From assembly GCA_018340375.1 (NCBI GenBank), contig JAFFJZ010000010.1:4278001-4342000 (forward strand): DNA of 64,000 nt. Direction: 5' to 3'. The position numbers and the translations under genes were made by a program. Shown here one piece after another: positions 36,328-48,935 of this stretch; the first letter of the stretch is position 1, and each line of letters opens with the position of its first letter. This DNA comes from Gonatopus flavifemur. Lineage: Eukaryota > Arthropoda > Insecta > Hymenoptera > Dryinidae. The notes beneath the pieces are model-generated. The model had not been told where the DNA came from. It ran no database searches and was given only the letters and a program-made list of their open reading frames with translations.

Positions 36328-39300
36328 ATCCGTTCAATTCATTCAGATCTCATTGAATATACTTCGAATATAATACTCCGAAGTGTCAACGCTGCATAAT
36401 GTGAAGAAGGAAATTGGTATGCGAATTCAATAACGAAGCAATTCCCTTCAGAGATTATGTAATGCTAGTAAACAACGATAAATAATTGTATTTCAAATGT
36501 TTATTCATGAGTTCACGAGTTCTAATCCAATATTTGTATTGTTTGTTTAGCAACTCTGAGGGTCCTCGCGTCTCTGCTGTTTGGCGACGGGTGGTAGATA
36601 TTTAATTCCATTTTTCTTTTTATTATCAATGCTGTGGATGAAGTTGTGTGGTTTGACATTATTTTATTCAATTTAACAAATTGAAGAGCGTGGACTTCGA
36701 TCAGGAATTACATTCATGGATAATTAATAAATCACACAACTTCTGAAGCAAACGAACTGCATGGATATATTTTTCACTTAGAAATGACAAGTCTAGAGGC
36801 GAAAGATGTTTAATGAAAGCTTCCTTATCGATTTGTTTTTTTTTTCATATATTTCATTAGTTTAGAGTCTCATTTTTCCGTTCTCCGCGTAATTTTCAAA
36901 TCATATACGCGTTTCGGTTTTCATGCGTCATGGAATTTTGTCTGACATAAATCTGCCTGAAATGTCTGCAAAAAAAATGGATAAAAGAATTAAGTCAGCA
37001 CAAGTACGCGCGTGCAGGGATAGATCAAGGTTATGAACGGATAATCATTTAACAATGCCTGGAAGGAATATAATATTCGATACGAAGAATTATAGCTCGT
37101 ATCGAGTAATATATTTCATCCGTCAGGGGAAAAGGCATTTCAACCCGCGGTAGGAATGAAATTCGATAATGCGATGCTCAGATTGAATGTAAAATTTGAT
37201 ACAAACCATTAGTTCATATCGAATAGTATATTCGATTCATGTGGAAGAGGGCATTCGGTTGAATAAATTATCCTGGTTAATGTTTTCTCGTGAAAGGAAA
37301 GCTTTGTGATAGTTTCGAGAGACCGAAAATCTATTCCTCTCTAGAATGAAAATCTCCGATGCCAAAATTTCTCTCCGAAGTCGGGGAAAAACTTGGTTTC
37401 TATGTTTTCCCCCCTCTGTATTTATTTATGTGGCTGTGTGTCTTTCGATCTTTTTGTGTCATCGTCCTTTTCAGTTTATGGCGACCCCCTTTCTATGTGG
37501 CCGTCTTTTTTTTTTCTTTTTTTTTCTCTCTTTCTGTGTTACCCTTTCTCTCCCCCCCCCCCCGCCACTCTCTGTCTCTCCGTCCGTCTGTCTGGATATC
37601 AACGGTAGGAGAATCGCGTATACCTGATGTTACTGATATCTGGTCGGTGAGAAATTCGTTCCGCGATGCCTAGAAAGAATATAATATTTGTTACGAAGGA
37701 TTGAAATTCGTATCGAATAACGTATTCTATTCGCAAAGGAAACGGCACTTCGAATCGCGTTGAAAAACAGATGTGATAATGTAATGCTCAAAATGAATAT
37801 AAGGTTTGATACAAACTATTAGTTTATATCGAATAGTATATTCTATTTACCTGGGAGAGCGCATTTAGAAATACCAAACAATTTTGATATAACGTAGCTT
37901 GATGATTCGATTTTCAAATGTTATCTATATCATCCAGATCCAAGGATGTTCCGTATATTGGAAAAATACTTGCAGATATTTTCTGAAATATATCATCACA
38001 CCCTTGTATTTTTAGAATTAGAAATCTGTAATAGAATGGATGTGAGTGCATGTGCATGTGTGTGTGTGTGCGTGTGTGTGTGTTTCCTACTAACATAACT
38101 ATTTTATTCCACGTTATAACTATTCTGAAATCCAGATAAATTCGCGGTATCTTTTTTTGTTTGTTTCATTATCAATAAATATTCAAATGTCGACATAACG
38201 TGTCGTTATAACGTGGAATACAATCGGGGGAAATAGCAGTGGGCCCTGCTGTTTTTTTTCGATTCAATTCACCTAGTTTCAAGTATTTTTAGTTCCATAT
38301 CATCATCACCTGTACCAGAAGATCTCAACTTTGTTCCATTCATCAGACTTCTCCTAGAGCTCATGGGGTTCTTCCTATGAGAAATTGCTTCATTTTTTTT
38401 AATTCATGATGAAGTGTAGTATCAAATCTCACTTCCAATTACGATGAATGGAACAAGGTTGAGATAGAAAATATCTGCAATTATTTCTCCATACAACGGT
38501 ATGGATCGATTTCGTTGAATCGACCAATCACATGATATTCGGATCAATAGAATATTGCTATAGAAAATATCCCCAAATATATCTACTCCGATAGAACAAA
38601 TTGTCACCAGTCAATTGATTCAACTGAAATTCATATGGGACCACCGCAGGAATCGCATGATTCAAAGATTAGATACGCATTTTCGCGCGAATCATAATTT
38701 TTCCCCATATCCATCCTTCTTCATCCAATTGTTCTGGATGGATTAGGCTGAACTCATATGGGACCGTCATCCTCTCAATCTACGACTCCGGTAATAATTT
38801 CATCTGGACTGGAGAGTAGAACGAAAGATATGTGCGTTCGCAGTCCGTTACCAGATAGACGGACAAAGAGACAGACGAGGAACCAATATGTTTCCCAGAG
38901 TCCAGAGAAACATTTTGGTCCAAGGAATTCTGATTTTGGAGACGGAAAAGTTTTTGATCTTCGGAAACTATCACAAAGCTGCCCTCTAACGAGGAAGCAA
39001 AACATTCAGGAATGGACGGAACAAAGCGGATCATACACGATACGGGAGAGGAGACCCTATTCGTTCTCCTCTCCCGAATCCAAATGGTATGTGGGATGTT
39101 TTTGAAATTGAATATGAATATTTTAAAAATGCGTCAGAGAAGGTTTTCTCATGGGAAATATTTAGTTGATGAAAATTTGAAGGACATAGGGATGACGTGG
39201 GTAGGAAAACTTGTGCAAAATGTGAGGAAACAGAATCTGAACTCGAATTTTAATTCCTTACTGTATTCAAATTCTTCGCGATTTACCTTACATTGCTTCT

Positions 39301-41862
39301 AGGCTTGATCATTATATTTAATGCATGGAACAATAATGCTTTTTCTTTCAGCACACATAAACAACGAAGTGTACGATTCGTTCTTTATGTGACATACTTT
39401 TTGGGGTTTCATTGATGCTAAATTGTTTCTAAAATATTTGTCAATTCAGTTTTTGCAAATAACTCGATGAGAATTTATTCACGTGAATACATCGCGGTAA
39501 TCGTAACATCGGTTCAGGTATAACGCGTCGGATTATGAGATTAGAGGCAAACTTTGACGACGGGACTCAAATAATACTACGTAGCTAGGATTCCATCTCA
39601 CATCCGTTTTTAAAATCAATTACTTCTCACATCCCACTCATTGCGAAGCTATATCCGTGAATTTCCCCAATAGACGCGCGGTAATCGTGATTTCGCGTTT
39701 AGTAAGAACAATGTAACGTCAGAAAAAACCTCAGGCCCGTGACCGAAAAATTGATTATATAGATGAGATTCGATTTATCGCCGTCGATTTTACTTTTCCT
39801 CGCGTTATATTCATTAGAAACGTCATTCGTGAATCATTCGCGGTACTGCAGGATCAAAAAGATAAATGCCTCGGTCGGTCGGCAAAACTACGCGTTCCTG
39901 TATGCCATATCGGGTCGGTCATAACGTAATTGAAAAATTCTCGCGTTTTCCATTGTACCTTGGTGGAAAGAGAATTTTTTCCCCTTTTTGAATCCGAAAC
40001 GCGCGGTATACTATTCGTTCTTTATAATAATGTTCGTCTCGAAAGAGCCTTCTTGAGGCTTCATCCTACCTCACGTGCAACACGCAGTGATTCGCAACTT
40101 TGTTGCGGTCTCGGTCAGTCGGGTCTAGCCGAGGGGATCATGGAAAAAGTTTCAAGGCGGCACGCGGGTAGATTCATCGCGGTAGCTTCAAAGTCCCCTT
40201 GAAACCTTTTACCACATGATATACATATTACACTAATCAGATGATTTTCTTTGCACCAAGGTCATAAACGGCACGAATCAGTAGGAAGGACATCTCGGTC
40301 GGTCACCGCGTTCGGCAAAACGAATATAATTGAAAGTTCAAAGGAAAAATTCGAACCGGAACTCGGGTTCAAAATTTCGAAATTCCCCGGGTGATCGATG
40401 AAACCAACGCGTTTTCCGTTTTATATCGGTTCGATTACAACTCAATTGCAATATTCCCGTGGTTTCCGATGTACTTTGGGGCGAAGATGACTCAATTCCA
40501 TTTTCTCCCTCAGAAAGCGAGGTAGATTATATGCATCAATTATATTAATAGTCGCGCGACGCAGGTAGCTTGAACGCGGTTAGTGATGCCGCGAGACGCG
40601 AATGGACTCTTGTCTCGTTCCGACTTTCCAACATTCCATTAGGCAGGCTCACTTGTCACTATTTCACATTGAATTTTTGTTTCTCCTCCAATCGCCTTTG
40701 TCTCATTTCCTAGATTTCTTGGGTGGAGTCTTTCTCGTTCTGTCTCATTACCATACTCCATCGTTCTTCACTATTGCACACTGAACTTTTGTTTCTCATC
40801 GAATCACTCTGGTGTCGATTTGTTGTTCGCCATGGCATTCTTGTCTCGTCTCAATTTCTTGGCGCGTTGTTTCGTTTCGTTTCGTTTCGTCTCGTCTCGA
40901 CATTTCAACATATTTTTTTGGGGAACATCATTTCTCATTACTTCACAGGGAATTCTTGGTTTCCATCGCATCACTTTTCTCGTTTCGTACATTTCTTGGT
41001 TCGAATCTTCCTCGCGTCGTCTTGATTCTCTCGTTTCTCGCGGCATCACTAAACGCGGTAGCTCAATATTGTTTGCGAATTGTTTTTCATACGATATACA
41101 TTTGATACTAACTACATAATAATCTCTGCCCCAAAGTCATAAACGGAACGAGATAATAGCGAACATTCGTCGGTCGTTCGGTAAAAATTTCGGTTGCCCG
41201 CTTTATATTGGATCAATTGAAACGTAATTTTGAAACAGATCGCAACTTCGCGTTTGGCAAAACGTGGTCCAACATCACGATCGAAGGAAAACATTTAAGC
41301 CGTAACGCGAATATCTCTAATGTAACTCTAATTCCGTTTGATGCCGGTTTTCGGGTGCGATACTTCCAAACGTAATCTCGGGTATTTATTGGCAGCGCAA
41401 CTATTTCCAAGTAGACATAAAAGAATCCGCAGAGGATTCTTTTAATTCTGCTCGGACCATTAGGAATAAATTCTCATCTCACTCGTAGCAAAAGATCTCT
41501 GTATTCGCTTCTGTTTTCCGAATTTCATCCCTTGATATCTCAAAGTGTCGTACAACCGATGAGTTATCGGGATGAAATTTTTCGGAAAAAAGAATAATGT
41601 GAAGACAGAGGAGGGGGGTGGGTCTCCATTAGCAGCAACCTCCACGCGGTGAGACCTGGGAAACCAACATTGTTTCAATGACGCTCAAGAGTCGGTTGAC
41701 CGAATACGAATTCCGTATCGGTTCAACCAATTCGTTTCCCGCGTCATTGGAATTTTGAAGGGCCAATGGCTGCTACAAAGTAAGGAATCCTTGCTCAAAA
41801 TGTCAATTGGATTCTAGTAAATCACTTTTGCTGGAGTCTATGTGGTTTTTCCCCTGTAAAAA

Positions 41863-41970
41863 CAATTCAATGTATTATACACACGAAAGGGGAATTCCCA
41901 TTTAGTTCCTGCGCTCCACTCAGGTGGCACTGAATAGCGTTCTCAAAATTATTCATTTGAGTTTTTGCTC
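41863..41970. repeat. Solitary terminal repeat of foldback element Y
   Basis: Directly abuts the outer end of the right arm. It matches 25823-25931 in the same orientation (ACAATTCAATGT..., TTTAGTTCCTGCGCT, TTATTCATTTGAGTTTTTGC) with noticeably lower identity than the arms show to each other. Confidence 0.65.
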
Positions 41971-42045
41971 TCTGATTGTGGTCCACCTGAAGCTACCATG
42001 AAAAATTCCCTTAATCCATTGCATGGGAAAGCACACCTCAACGAA

Positions 42046-42196
42046 AACGGTGCAATGTCTCGGGAGGCCAAGAGCTCGAAATTCACTGATTGGTCTATTT
42101 CTAGTAATCTACAAAGAACTTCTTAGGAATTGACCAATCAACGAATTTTGGACTGTTGACTTTTCGGGCCATCGAACTTCGGGACATTGCACCGTT
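42046..42196. mobile_element. MITE related to X, right flank of the palindrome
   Basis: The left end AACGGTGCAATGTCTCGGGA is inverted at the right end (TCGGGACATTGCACCGTT). The interior carries the same CACTGATTGGTC / GACCAATCAACGAATT pair as element X at 25172-25383. Confidence 0.65.
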
Positions 42197-42407
42197 ACCC
42201 ACCCTAACCCTATTTATAACCTCAAAGCATTTGACTTCTGTATCAAGAGTTGAATATTATTTCATCAATTTCATTTTCAATAAATTGATTGATTTTCAAC
42301 CACCCCTGAGAAAAACTTTGGTTTTCATCGATTATGATTGCTAAAAAAACGATATCCGGTTACAACTTGTGCTCCAAATGAAAATATAAAGCAAACAAAT
42401 TAACACT

Positions 42408-44938
42408 ATGAGTGGCGGCGTAGTGCCCAGCAGATCCACAGTTTATATTTCGAATTTGCCATTCTCTCTCACCAACAATGATTTACATCAACTACTCCAA
42501 AATTATGGAAAAATTGTCAAGTATAATTCTGTTTCATTTATTATTTCATGCCTAAGAGCATTCAAGCACCAGAAGAAGCAATTGGACTCCAGATATAAGT
42601 TTCAGTCCTTCACTGATTTCCTGAAGAATATAAAAGGATTTTAAAAGCAATAATTTTCACTGTCAAAAACTCTTCATAATTTTGTTTCCTAATATCTACA
42701 AACTATGAAGGAACCAAAATTCACATTTAGAGTCCAATCTCGGGTATGCATTTAGTTACGATCTATGTTTATTTTCAATTTATCAAGTAAAGTATCAAAG
42801 AAGTTGTTGTAAAATGTTACCCACTTTTTATGATGCTCGAGTGCCCTTAAAGTAAAATGCAGGACGACATATTTAACAGTAATATTTTCATCTCTAGGGT
42901 TACTATACTAAAGGATAAAATTTCACGACGTAGCCGTGGAGTTGCTTTTGTCTTATTTCTTAAACAAGAGGATGCTGTGACATGTGCGAAAAATCTGGAC
43001 AGTACAGAAGTATGATTTATTCATTGATGATAAATAATAATATATGTATTTATTTTTAATTTATTCAAATTGGTTCAGTCAAGCTTATTCTACAATATAG
43101 TTGAATTGTATGGCATCCCCATTATTATCAAGATTTTGAGCTGTTTCAGAACATTCAACATTGGTTTCTATATCATTTCATGTAACGTCATGAATGTGTT
43201 TTGCATCATCAAGACTTTGATTGCAATCATGCACTGGCTATTGTTATCCTAATTATAGGAGGAAATGTTTGATGTACTTTGCTAATCCTGTTTATCAATC
43301 GGTTTACCAATCTTCTTTTTTTATTCAGCGAATTCACATTTTGTGTTATAGGAAGAATACTGAGAAATTCTTTATTTTCAAACTGAGTTCTCTTCTTCTC
43401 TAAGGCGTTCTCACAAGAATCTGTCTGTTTCAATTTTACCAGTATTCAGTTGAGAGATTGTTCATATATCTTCACAATTAATTTATCCATTCATTTTGTG
43501 AAGAGGTAGTAAAAATCTTTTCAGACTTCCCTAGTAGATCTTGGGGAATCGCAAAGCGACAACAAATGCCGGTTCTTCATCGGTTTTACATACAGGTAAA
43601 AAGATGTTGGTTTTGGTCTACATTTTTTAGTCATCTTTTGGTAGGGAATTCGTTCTAACGAACAATTATGTCTCTGTCTCAAATCGCTTGTTATGTCTTG
43701 AAGTAAACCACAAGAGTTGATTATTCTAGAATTGCCAGGGTGGTAAGTATAAAATTCCAACATTGCTTATAAACAAGCTGCTCGCGAGTTGTGAAGTATT
43801 TTTTTTGTTTCTTCGAAGTCTATTGCACATGATTTGGTTCGTTCTTCTCCATGTATACAGAATAAATTGATACCCTTGAAAATAACCAACACAGGGCGAA
43901 ACATTGGGAAAATAAATTGTTTTCAATATTGATCGATACAGCCAAGAAGTTCTTGATTCATATACTGAAGTATAACAACAGCGAATACAAATTTTAAAAA
44001 TATTACTGTACCATTTTAGGCAACATATTAGCTAGATTATTCATTGAACCCAAATGAGAAGGAAGATCGATGAAAGAACCATTGAAAACCATGAACAGAA
44101 ATGAAGCATCCCAACATTTTTTCATCGCAATTGATTATCTCCAGTGCTTTCTTGAGTTGAACATCTGATTACAATGACAATTTTCCAATTCTACATCTAT
44201 CAAGTCCACTAAACAGAAGAAAAACATCTTAAGCTTTCAATAAAATCTGTTTTTCAGTGAAATTGTTTTCACCGAGGTAAATGGAGACGATATTGTTACC
44301 GACTTGTGTTTCCAGATCGGCGGTCGTACCGTGAAAAGCTCAATAGCCGTGGACAATGGTCGAAGTACAGAATTTATACGTCGCAGAGACTACTTCGACA
44401 AATCTAAATGTTACGAATGCGGCGAAGAAGGTCATTTATCTTACAGTTGTACGCACAATACGCTTGGGCCTAGAAATCCTCCGCCCAAAAAGCAAAAGAA
44501 AAAGAAAAATAAGTCTTTGCATGATACAAATACGTCCTACTTCGACAACAGCGATTCCGATGGCGAAGTGGACGATTCGAAATGTAATAAAAGAAATTAC
44601 GAAGATGCAGAAGACGATAATTCTGATTTAGAATCAGAGACGTTGAGTGCTGCCATTAGATATGAGGTAATCATTGATTTCTCATTCTCCGAGGAAACCT
44701 CTTGAAATTGAAATGTTTCTCCCAGAATTCTGTACGATTAAATTCATCACGAAATCACAAAATACATTACAGCTTTGAATTCATTCATTTCTACTTTCAG
44801 CAACAACAAAAGGAATTGGAAATGTATAGATACCAAGTTGCCACTGGACAATATAACGAAGAATCTCAAGAAACGATACGAAAAAAGCGATACAAAAAGA
44901 ACAATTATTTTAGCGACGAAGAAGATTTGAGTGATTGA
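42408..44938 (+). CDS. Zcrb1: ZCRB1, U11/U12 snRNP 31K RNA-binding protein
   Basis: Zinc-finger CCHC and RRM protein of the minor (U12-dependent) spliceosome. Four exons, 42408-42520, 42898-43009, 44316-44666 and 44801-44938, give 714 bases and 237 residues. The start [23 protein letters not shown] matches the family N-terminus, with the RRM over about residues 8-85 (RGVAFVLFL is RNP1-like). The linker [18 protein letters not shown] precedes one CCHC knuckle, [14 protein letters not shown], at 107-120. A lysine-rich then acidic region ends in [11 protein letters not shown], the conserved ZCRB1 C-terminus. The 1.3-kb third intron contains no gene that I can see. The gene is divergent from Mob2, with the giant palindrome between them. 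Confidence 0.93.
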
Positions 44939-46363
44939 AATTCTCATTGTAAAAATACTCATGTAAAAATATACTTGTAAATATTCATAGATATCAACTT
45001 CATAATAAAAACTTATTTTTTTAATATATTCAGTTGCTTTTCTCCGTCTCACCCTAGCGGAAAAATTTCCAAGTCTTTTTATAGCAAAACAAAGTCAAAT
45101 TAGGATTTATCGGGACAAATAACACGAATTTGGACATGTTCTTAGTTTATTGTAGATCCGCATAAAATGAAGCAGTTTTTCATGGAAAACGGTGAAAATA
45201 TATGAATGTAAAAAATGTACTGCGAGATAAATCATAAGCAATAGTGAATATAACTTATATATAATTTTCAAAACGTTTCTACTCTGCATGTTTATAAAAC
45301 GGTTCTAATTGCTCGGGTATACATGAATTTCATGCTGATCTAGTAGCGGTTCATCCATTCAAAAACTTTCAACAAACTCTATGAATTTCCATTAAATCTC
45401 CTATGTTCTGAGATTTGAAATTTTTTCCTTCTAGATTAATTTCTCGCTATCATTTTTGTATTACAACTTTCCCCAAGTTCCTTGGTTTCTGGGCTTTGCT
45501 AAGCGCAATTAGAATTACTCTTACTTGTGGGGAGAATTCTTCTACAACGATTCAACGTAGATAGTATCAATGTTGCATTGAAAATATAAATTCGGAGATC
45601 CTGTGATTTTTCAATATTCTCACGAGGTAACCCTCGTCAGAAAAACTCATTAAATCTTGTACAATGTTTTGATTTGAGCCAATTTGAAAACATTCAATAA
45701 GATTTCCCATGTGGAAAAATATCCAAACTTGTATATAATTGTAGACAACTTATATATAAATTGTTAGATTTAATGGACTATTTTAATTGAAAACTTATTG
45801 AAACCTGGACCATGTGCTTGCCAAATCTCGTTTGATTTGGTTTGAATTCATTTTGGTTGTTTACCGGATATTTTTGATATTGGAAATATGATAATAGATA
45901 TTATAAGTGTGGGAATTTTCACCTAGAACCCACTTAATTGGTAGTGGAAAATATTTACTACGAATAACGATTAATTATGATTCGTCATGATTGTGAAATC
46001 ACAGATTTTTTAGAATATGTCACACACTCAATGTCAAGAATTTACATTTTGTTTTAGTAGAAATTTCACACTTGGAGTAGCGAATTTACATTTTCCATAA
46101 CAAAGACCCAACATTCAGGGTAGGTAATTTTAGTACCAACTCTAAATGTGAATTAAATTTCAGACTCCGTGGTGACATCGAATCTCATGAAATCATTGTA
46201 TCAATTCCACACAATTAAAATAGTGCACAATAAAAACTTGTCGATCAATATACTGGGATATTCTGAATAGTATTCGAAAAAATTGAATCAGGAATTTAAG
46301 TATGTCTCAAAATAGATGAATTATTCAGATTTAAATTTTATTGGAAAATATTACAAATACACG
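44939..46363. other. Convergent 3' region Zcrb1 / RpS15
   Basis: AT-rich spacer of about 1.4 kb between convergent stop codons. It holds the Zcrb1 3' UTR and the RpS15 3' end. No coding frame or clear repeat is recognised. Confidence 0.45.
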
Positions 46364-47322
46364 TTACTTGAGTGGAATAAATCGAGAAGAGTGGGTAGCA
46401 CCGATACCAGGCCTACCGTGTTTGACAGGTTTGTAAGTAACGGAAAATTCTCCCAAATAATGACCAATCATTTCTGGTTTGATTTCCACCTGGTTGAACG
46501 TTTTTCCATTGTAAACACCGACGATCGAACCAACCATTTCTGGGACAATGATCATATTACGCAAATGTGTTTTCACAATTTCTGGTTTCTCATTGGGAGG
46601 AGTTTCTTTTTTGGCTTTGCGTAATTTTTTCACCAGAGCCATAGATTTGCGTTTCAAACCATGAGAGAATCGTCTTCGAGCACGAGCGTGCATCAAATCC
46701 ATCAATTGCTCACTGGAAACGAAAAATAAGTATTTTAGTTTCCTCAAGAAAAATATACAAGAATGGGAGGTTGAATTTTGCACTAAACTGTATTGGAATT
46801 ACAATTCAAGATACTAGTCGAGAAATTGATGTGTCTGAAATTTGAAATTAATTGATCGTTGGATATGATAATTTGATTTTTTTCAGAAACATTTCAGTTC
46901 GATTATTTAGTTTTACATATTTTAATCTGAAATTCAATTATGTTTCAATAAACGATTCAAACTTCAACAACAAAAGAGTTAAATGGAAGTTGGGTTAGGA
47001 CAAGAGGGATGTAAAAATCCGTACTTTGGCATATCCAGGAGTTGATCGAGATCAACTCCTCGGAAAGTGAATTTCCTGAAGGTCCTCTTCTTCTTCTGAG
47101 TTTCATCTGCCTGTAAATATAAGAACAAAAGCATGAAATTTCATCTCCCCGATGGAACCTTCAAATTCTAATAAAATAATAATAAAATAAAAATATAGAT
47201 GGTATTTGACAGTTAAACATCGAGAAATAACATTGAAACGTATATTTGAGATAACGAATAAAGGATGTCGATTATCTCGATGGATTAAAAATACAATTTT
47301 CGTATATAATCACCTCAGCCAT
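46364..47322 (-). CDS. RpS15: Small-subunit ribosomal protein uS19 (RpS15)
   Basis: Component of the 40S head. Exons in transcript order, 47314-47322, 47025-47110 and 46364-46712, give 444 bases and 147 residues. Exon 1 encodes only Met-Ala-Glu, a common ribosomal-protein layout. Family markers are [67 protein letters not shown] and the C-terminal [14 protein letters not shown]. The start is head to head with RpL32, 456 bases away. Phases across both introns agree. Intron 2 contains a TAAACGATTCAAACTTCAAC word matching the terminal repeat of the MITE family seen at 22698 and 53093. Confidence 0.96.
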
Positions 47323-47778
47323 GTTGATATTTCGTTTCGAGAAACGATGAAAAGAAAATATTCAACACCACAATTCCGCACGGTGGCACGAAAAGAGAGG
47401 TTAAATCTGAATTTACAAAGGGCACGTTCACTCGAAACCTTAAGCCAGCTTCTCATGATCGTACTGCCATTGGAGGATTCACTTTGACCGGTGTGAACGT
47501 ACCCACTCAAACATGTCCTTTTCTTTTCGATATCTGATTTAACAGTGCGGTAGGGAAACGGTGTGTATCTTGGAAGAATCCAAAAATTTCTCAATAATCC
47601 TTCACAAATCATGTTTCTAATATGAATCGTTGATTTTTTCATACATCGCTTTTCTTAAAAACTTAGTATTTTTTGTAACGAACATATTTATCACGCTTTT
47701 TGCACGAGTTGATTGTATGTAGTGTATTCGATATTGAATGTGAATTATTCTGCTTTCAGCAATTTCCTAAACGCCAAC
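47323..47778. promoter_or_regulatory. Bidirectional promoter of RpS15 and RpL32
   Basis: A 456-base interval between two divergent ribosomal-protein start codons. Pyrimidine tracts suited to 5'-TOP transcription starts occur on both strands: CCTTTTCTTTTCG on the plus strand near 47517 and CTCTCTTTTCG on the minus strand near 47390. RpL32 has an acceptor (TTTCAG at 47754-47759) 19 bases before its ATG, so its first exon is untranslated and lies here. Confidence 0.6.
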
Positions 47779-48935
47779 ATGTCTATTCGACCAGTGTACA
47801 GACCTACCATTGTCAAAAAAAGGACAAAAAAGTTCATAAGACATCAGAGTGATCGATATGACAAACTCAAGGTACGTAAACAAATTTCCAACCTCTATGA
47901 ATTTTCATTCCTGTTGTTTTTTAATCGTGTGACAATTGTCAAAGGATTCAGAAAAATTGTTTAGTTGGTAGATTTTAAAACATCTGTTAATGACATTCGA
48001 TGAATGACTTTTGCAGCGCAATTGGCGTAAACCCAAGGGTATCGATAACAGAGTCCGAAGGAGATTCAAGGGTCAATATTTGATGCCCAATATCGGTTAC
48101 GGAAGTAACAAAAAAACTCGTCACATGTTACCTACTGGATTCCGTAAAGTGCTTGTACATAATGTTAAGGTAATTATCTCAACGATGTGGTATTTTTCAG
48201 GAGAATTCGATTACAAGATGCATCAGTATCTGTATGCCATTATAATAGAACATTCAAAAGTATTGAATAATAACTTTCTAAATCATTGAGTTATCATAAA
48301 AATTATGAAAATGGGTGCATTGTTTGAACTTCAGCATTATAATTCAATCATTTATACTAAAAATGTTCAATGGGTAGATATGGCCTGAATATTTTCTTCA
48401 ACTACTTTTGCATATTTTATATGTATTTTGGTGGAATCTATACACAATCTCAAACAGAATGAAATCCATAAAAGAGGATCAATTTTATCAGTTTGTGAAA
48501 ATACTCAATCAAAACTTGGATTTTTCATTGAATATTGAACTTTTGAATGTTTTTACCCTTCCATCGATTAACAAATGACATTTATGATGAATTAGTTTCT
48601 TTTGTGAAGTAAAAGCTCCATTGCTGTCAATGATTTCATTGCTTCTTTCATAACTCCTTTCAGCTTAATGCAGTAAATTCTTAGAAGTCTTTTTTGACTT
48701 GCTCTTTGTCTTAAATCATATTTTGAAATATTTAGAGCATATAGTTTCAAGTATTGAATTTTTTTTTGTTTCATAGGAATTAGAGGTTCTCATGATGCAA
48801 AACCGAAAATTCTGTGCGGAAATAGCTCATGCGGTGAGCAGTAAAAAACGGAAAGCAATTGTTGAAAGAGCCCAACAACTTTCTATTCGTGTGACGAACG
48901 CCAACGCACGTTTACGTTCCGAAGAGAATGAATAA
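47779..48935 (+). CDS. RpL32: Large-subunit ribosomal protein eL32 (RpL32)
   Basis: Component of the 60S subunit. Three coding exons, 47779-47871, 48017-48169 and 48777-48935, give 405 bases and 134 residues, the usual length of insect RpL32. Markers are [57 protein letters not shown] and [18 protein letters not shown]. All introns are phase 0. An untranslated first exon upstream is likely. It is convergent with Atp23, 495 bases between stop codons. Confidence 0.97.

Larger units (their letters stand above)
26303..41861. repeat. Giant inverted duplication (palindrome), 15.6 kb
   Basis: The left arm 26303-33692 and the right arm 34467-41861 are near-identical reverse complements. Positions pair with a sum of about 68159 at the centre and 68164 at the outer ends. 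The outer ends share TTTTACAGG / CCTGTAAAA. Differences seen by eye are scattered substitutions and small indels (for example a longer G run near 30590 than its partner near 37552, and an extra GAAAC-type unit near 40870). The arms are therefore not a literal copy of each other. No transposase or other credible protein gene was found. Content is mostly GC-moderate degenerate repeats rich in ACCGCG and AACGCG words. It lies between the divergent genes Mob2 and Zcrb1. Confidence 0.93.
34467..41861 (-). repeat. Right arm of the giant palindrome
   Basis: Reverse complement of the left arm, starting at the 17-base junction 34467-34483. It carries mirror copies of every block of the left arm: promoter-like sequence at 35516, duplicated modules at 35727-35870 and 36184-36327, the microsatellite near 38060, the small inverted-repeat element at 38106-38221, and the GTCTCGTCTCG tract near 40850-40900. 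Confidence 0.9.

Noticed and set aside
38758..39302. Open frames of 115 and 96 codons in the right arm (mirror 28855-29399), and other 60-105 codon frames in both arms
   Set aside because: Composition looks random, frames overlap on both strands, no domain or signal is visible, and they are mirrored only because the arms are. Not called as genes.
26303..41861. Large DNA transposon with its own transposase
   Set aside because: No transposase, integrase or polymerase-like frame was found in either arm or in the centre, and no target-site duplication was evident at the outer ends.
25000..42200. Integrated polydnavirus segment of a parasitoid wasp
   Set aside because: The TATA and spliced-leader-like modules brought this to mind, but I saw no recognisable virulence gene and no convincing direct-repeat junction of the known type. 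The flanking direct repeats belong to small foldback elements.
48570..48680. Box C/D snoRNA in the RpL32 intron (TGATGA near 48578)
   Set aside because: A C-box-like word is present but no properly spaced CTGA D box with a closing terminal stem was found.
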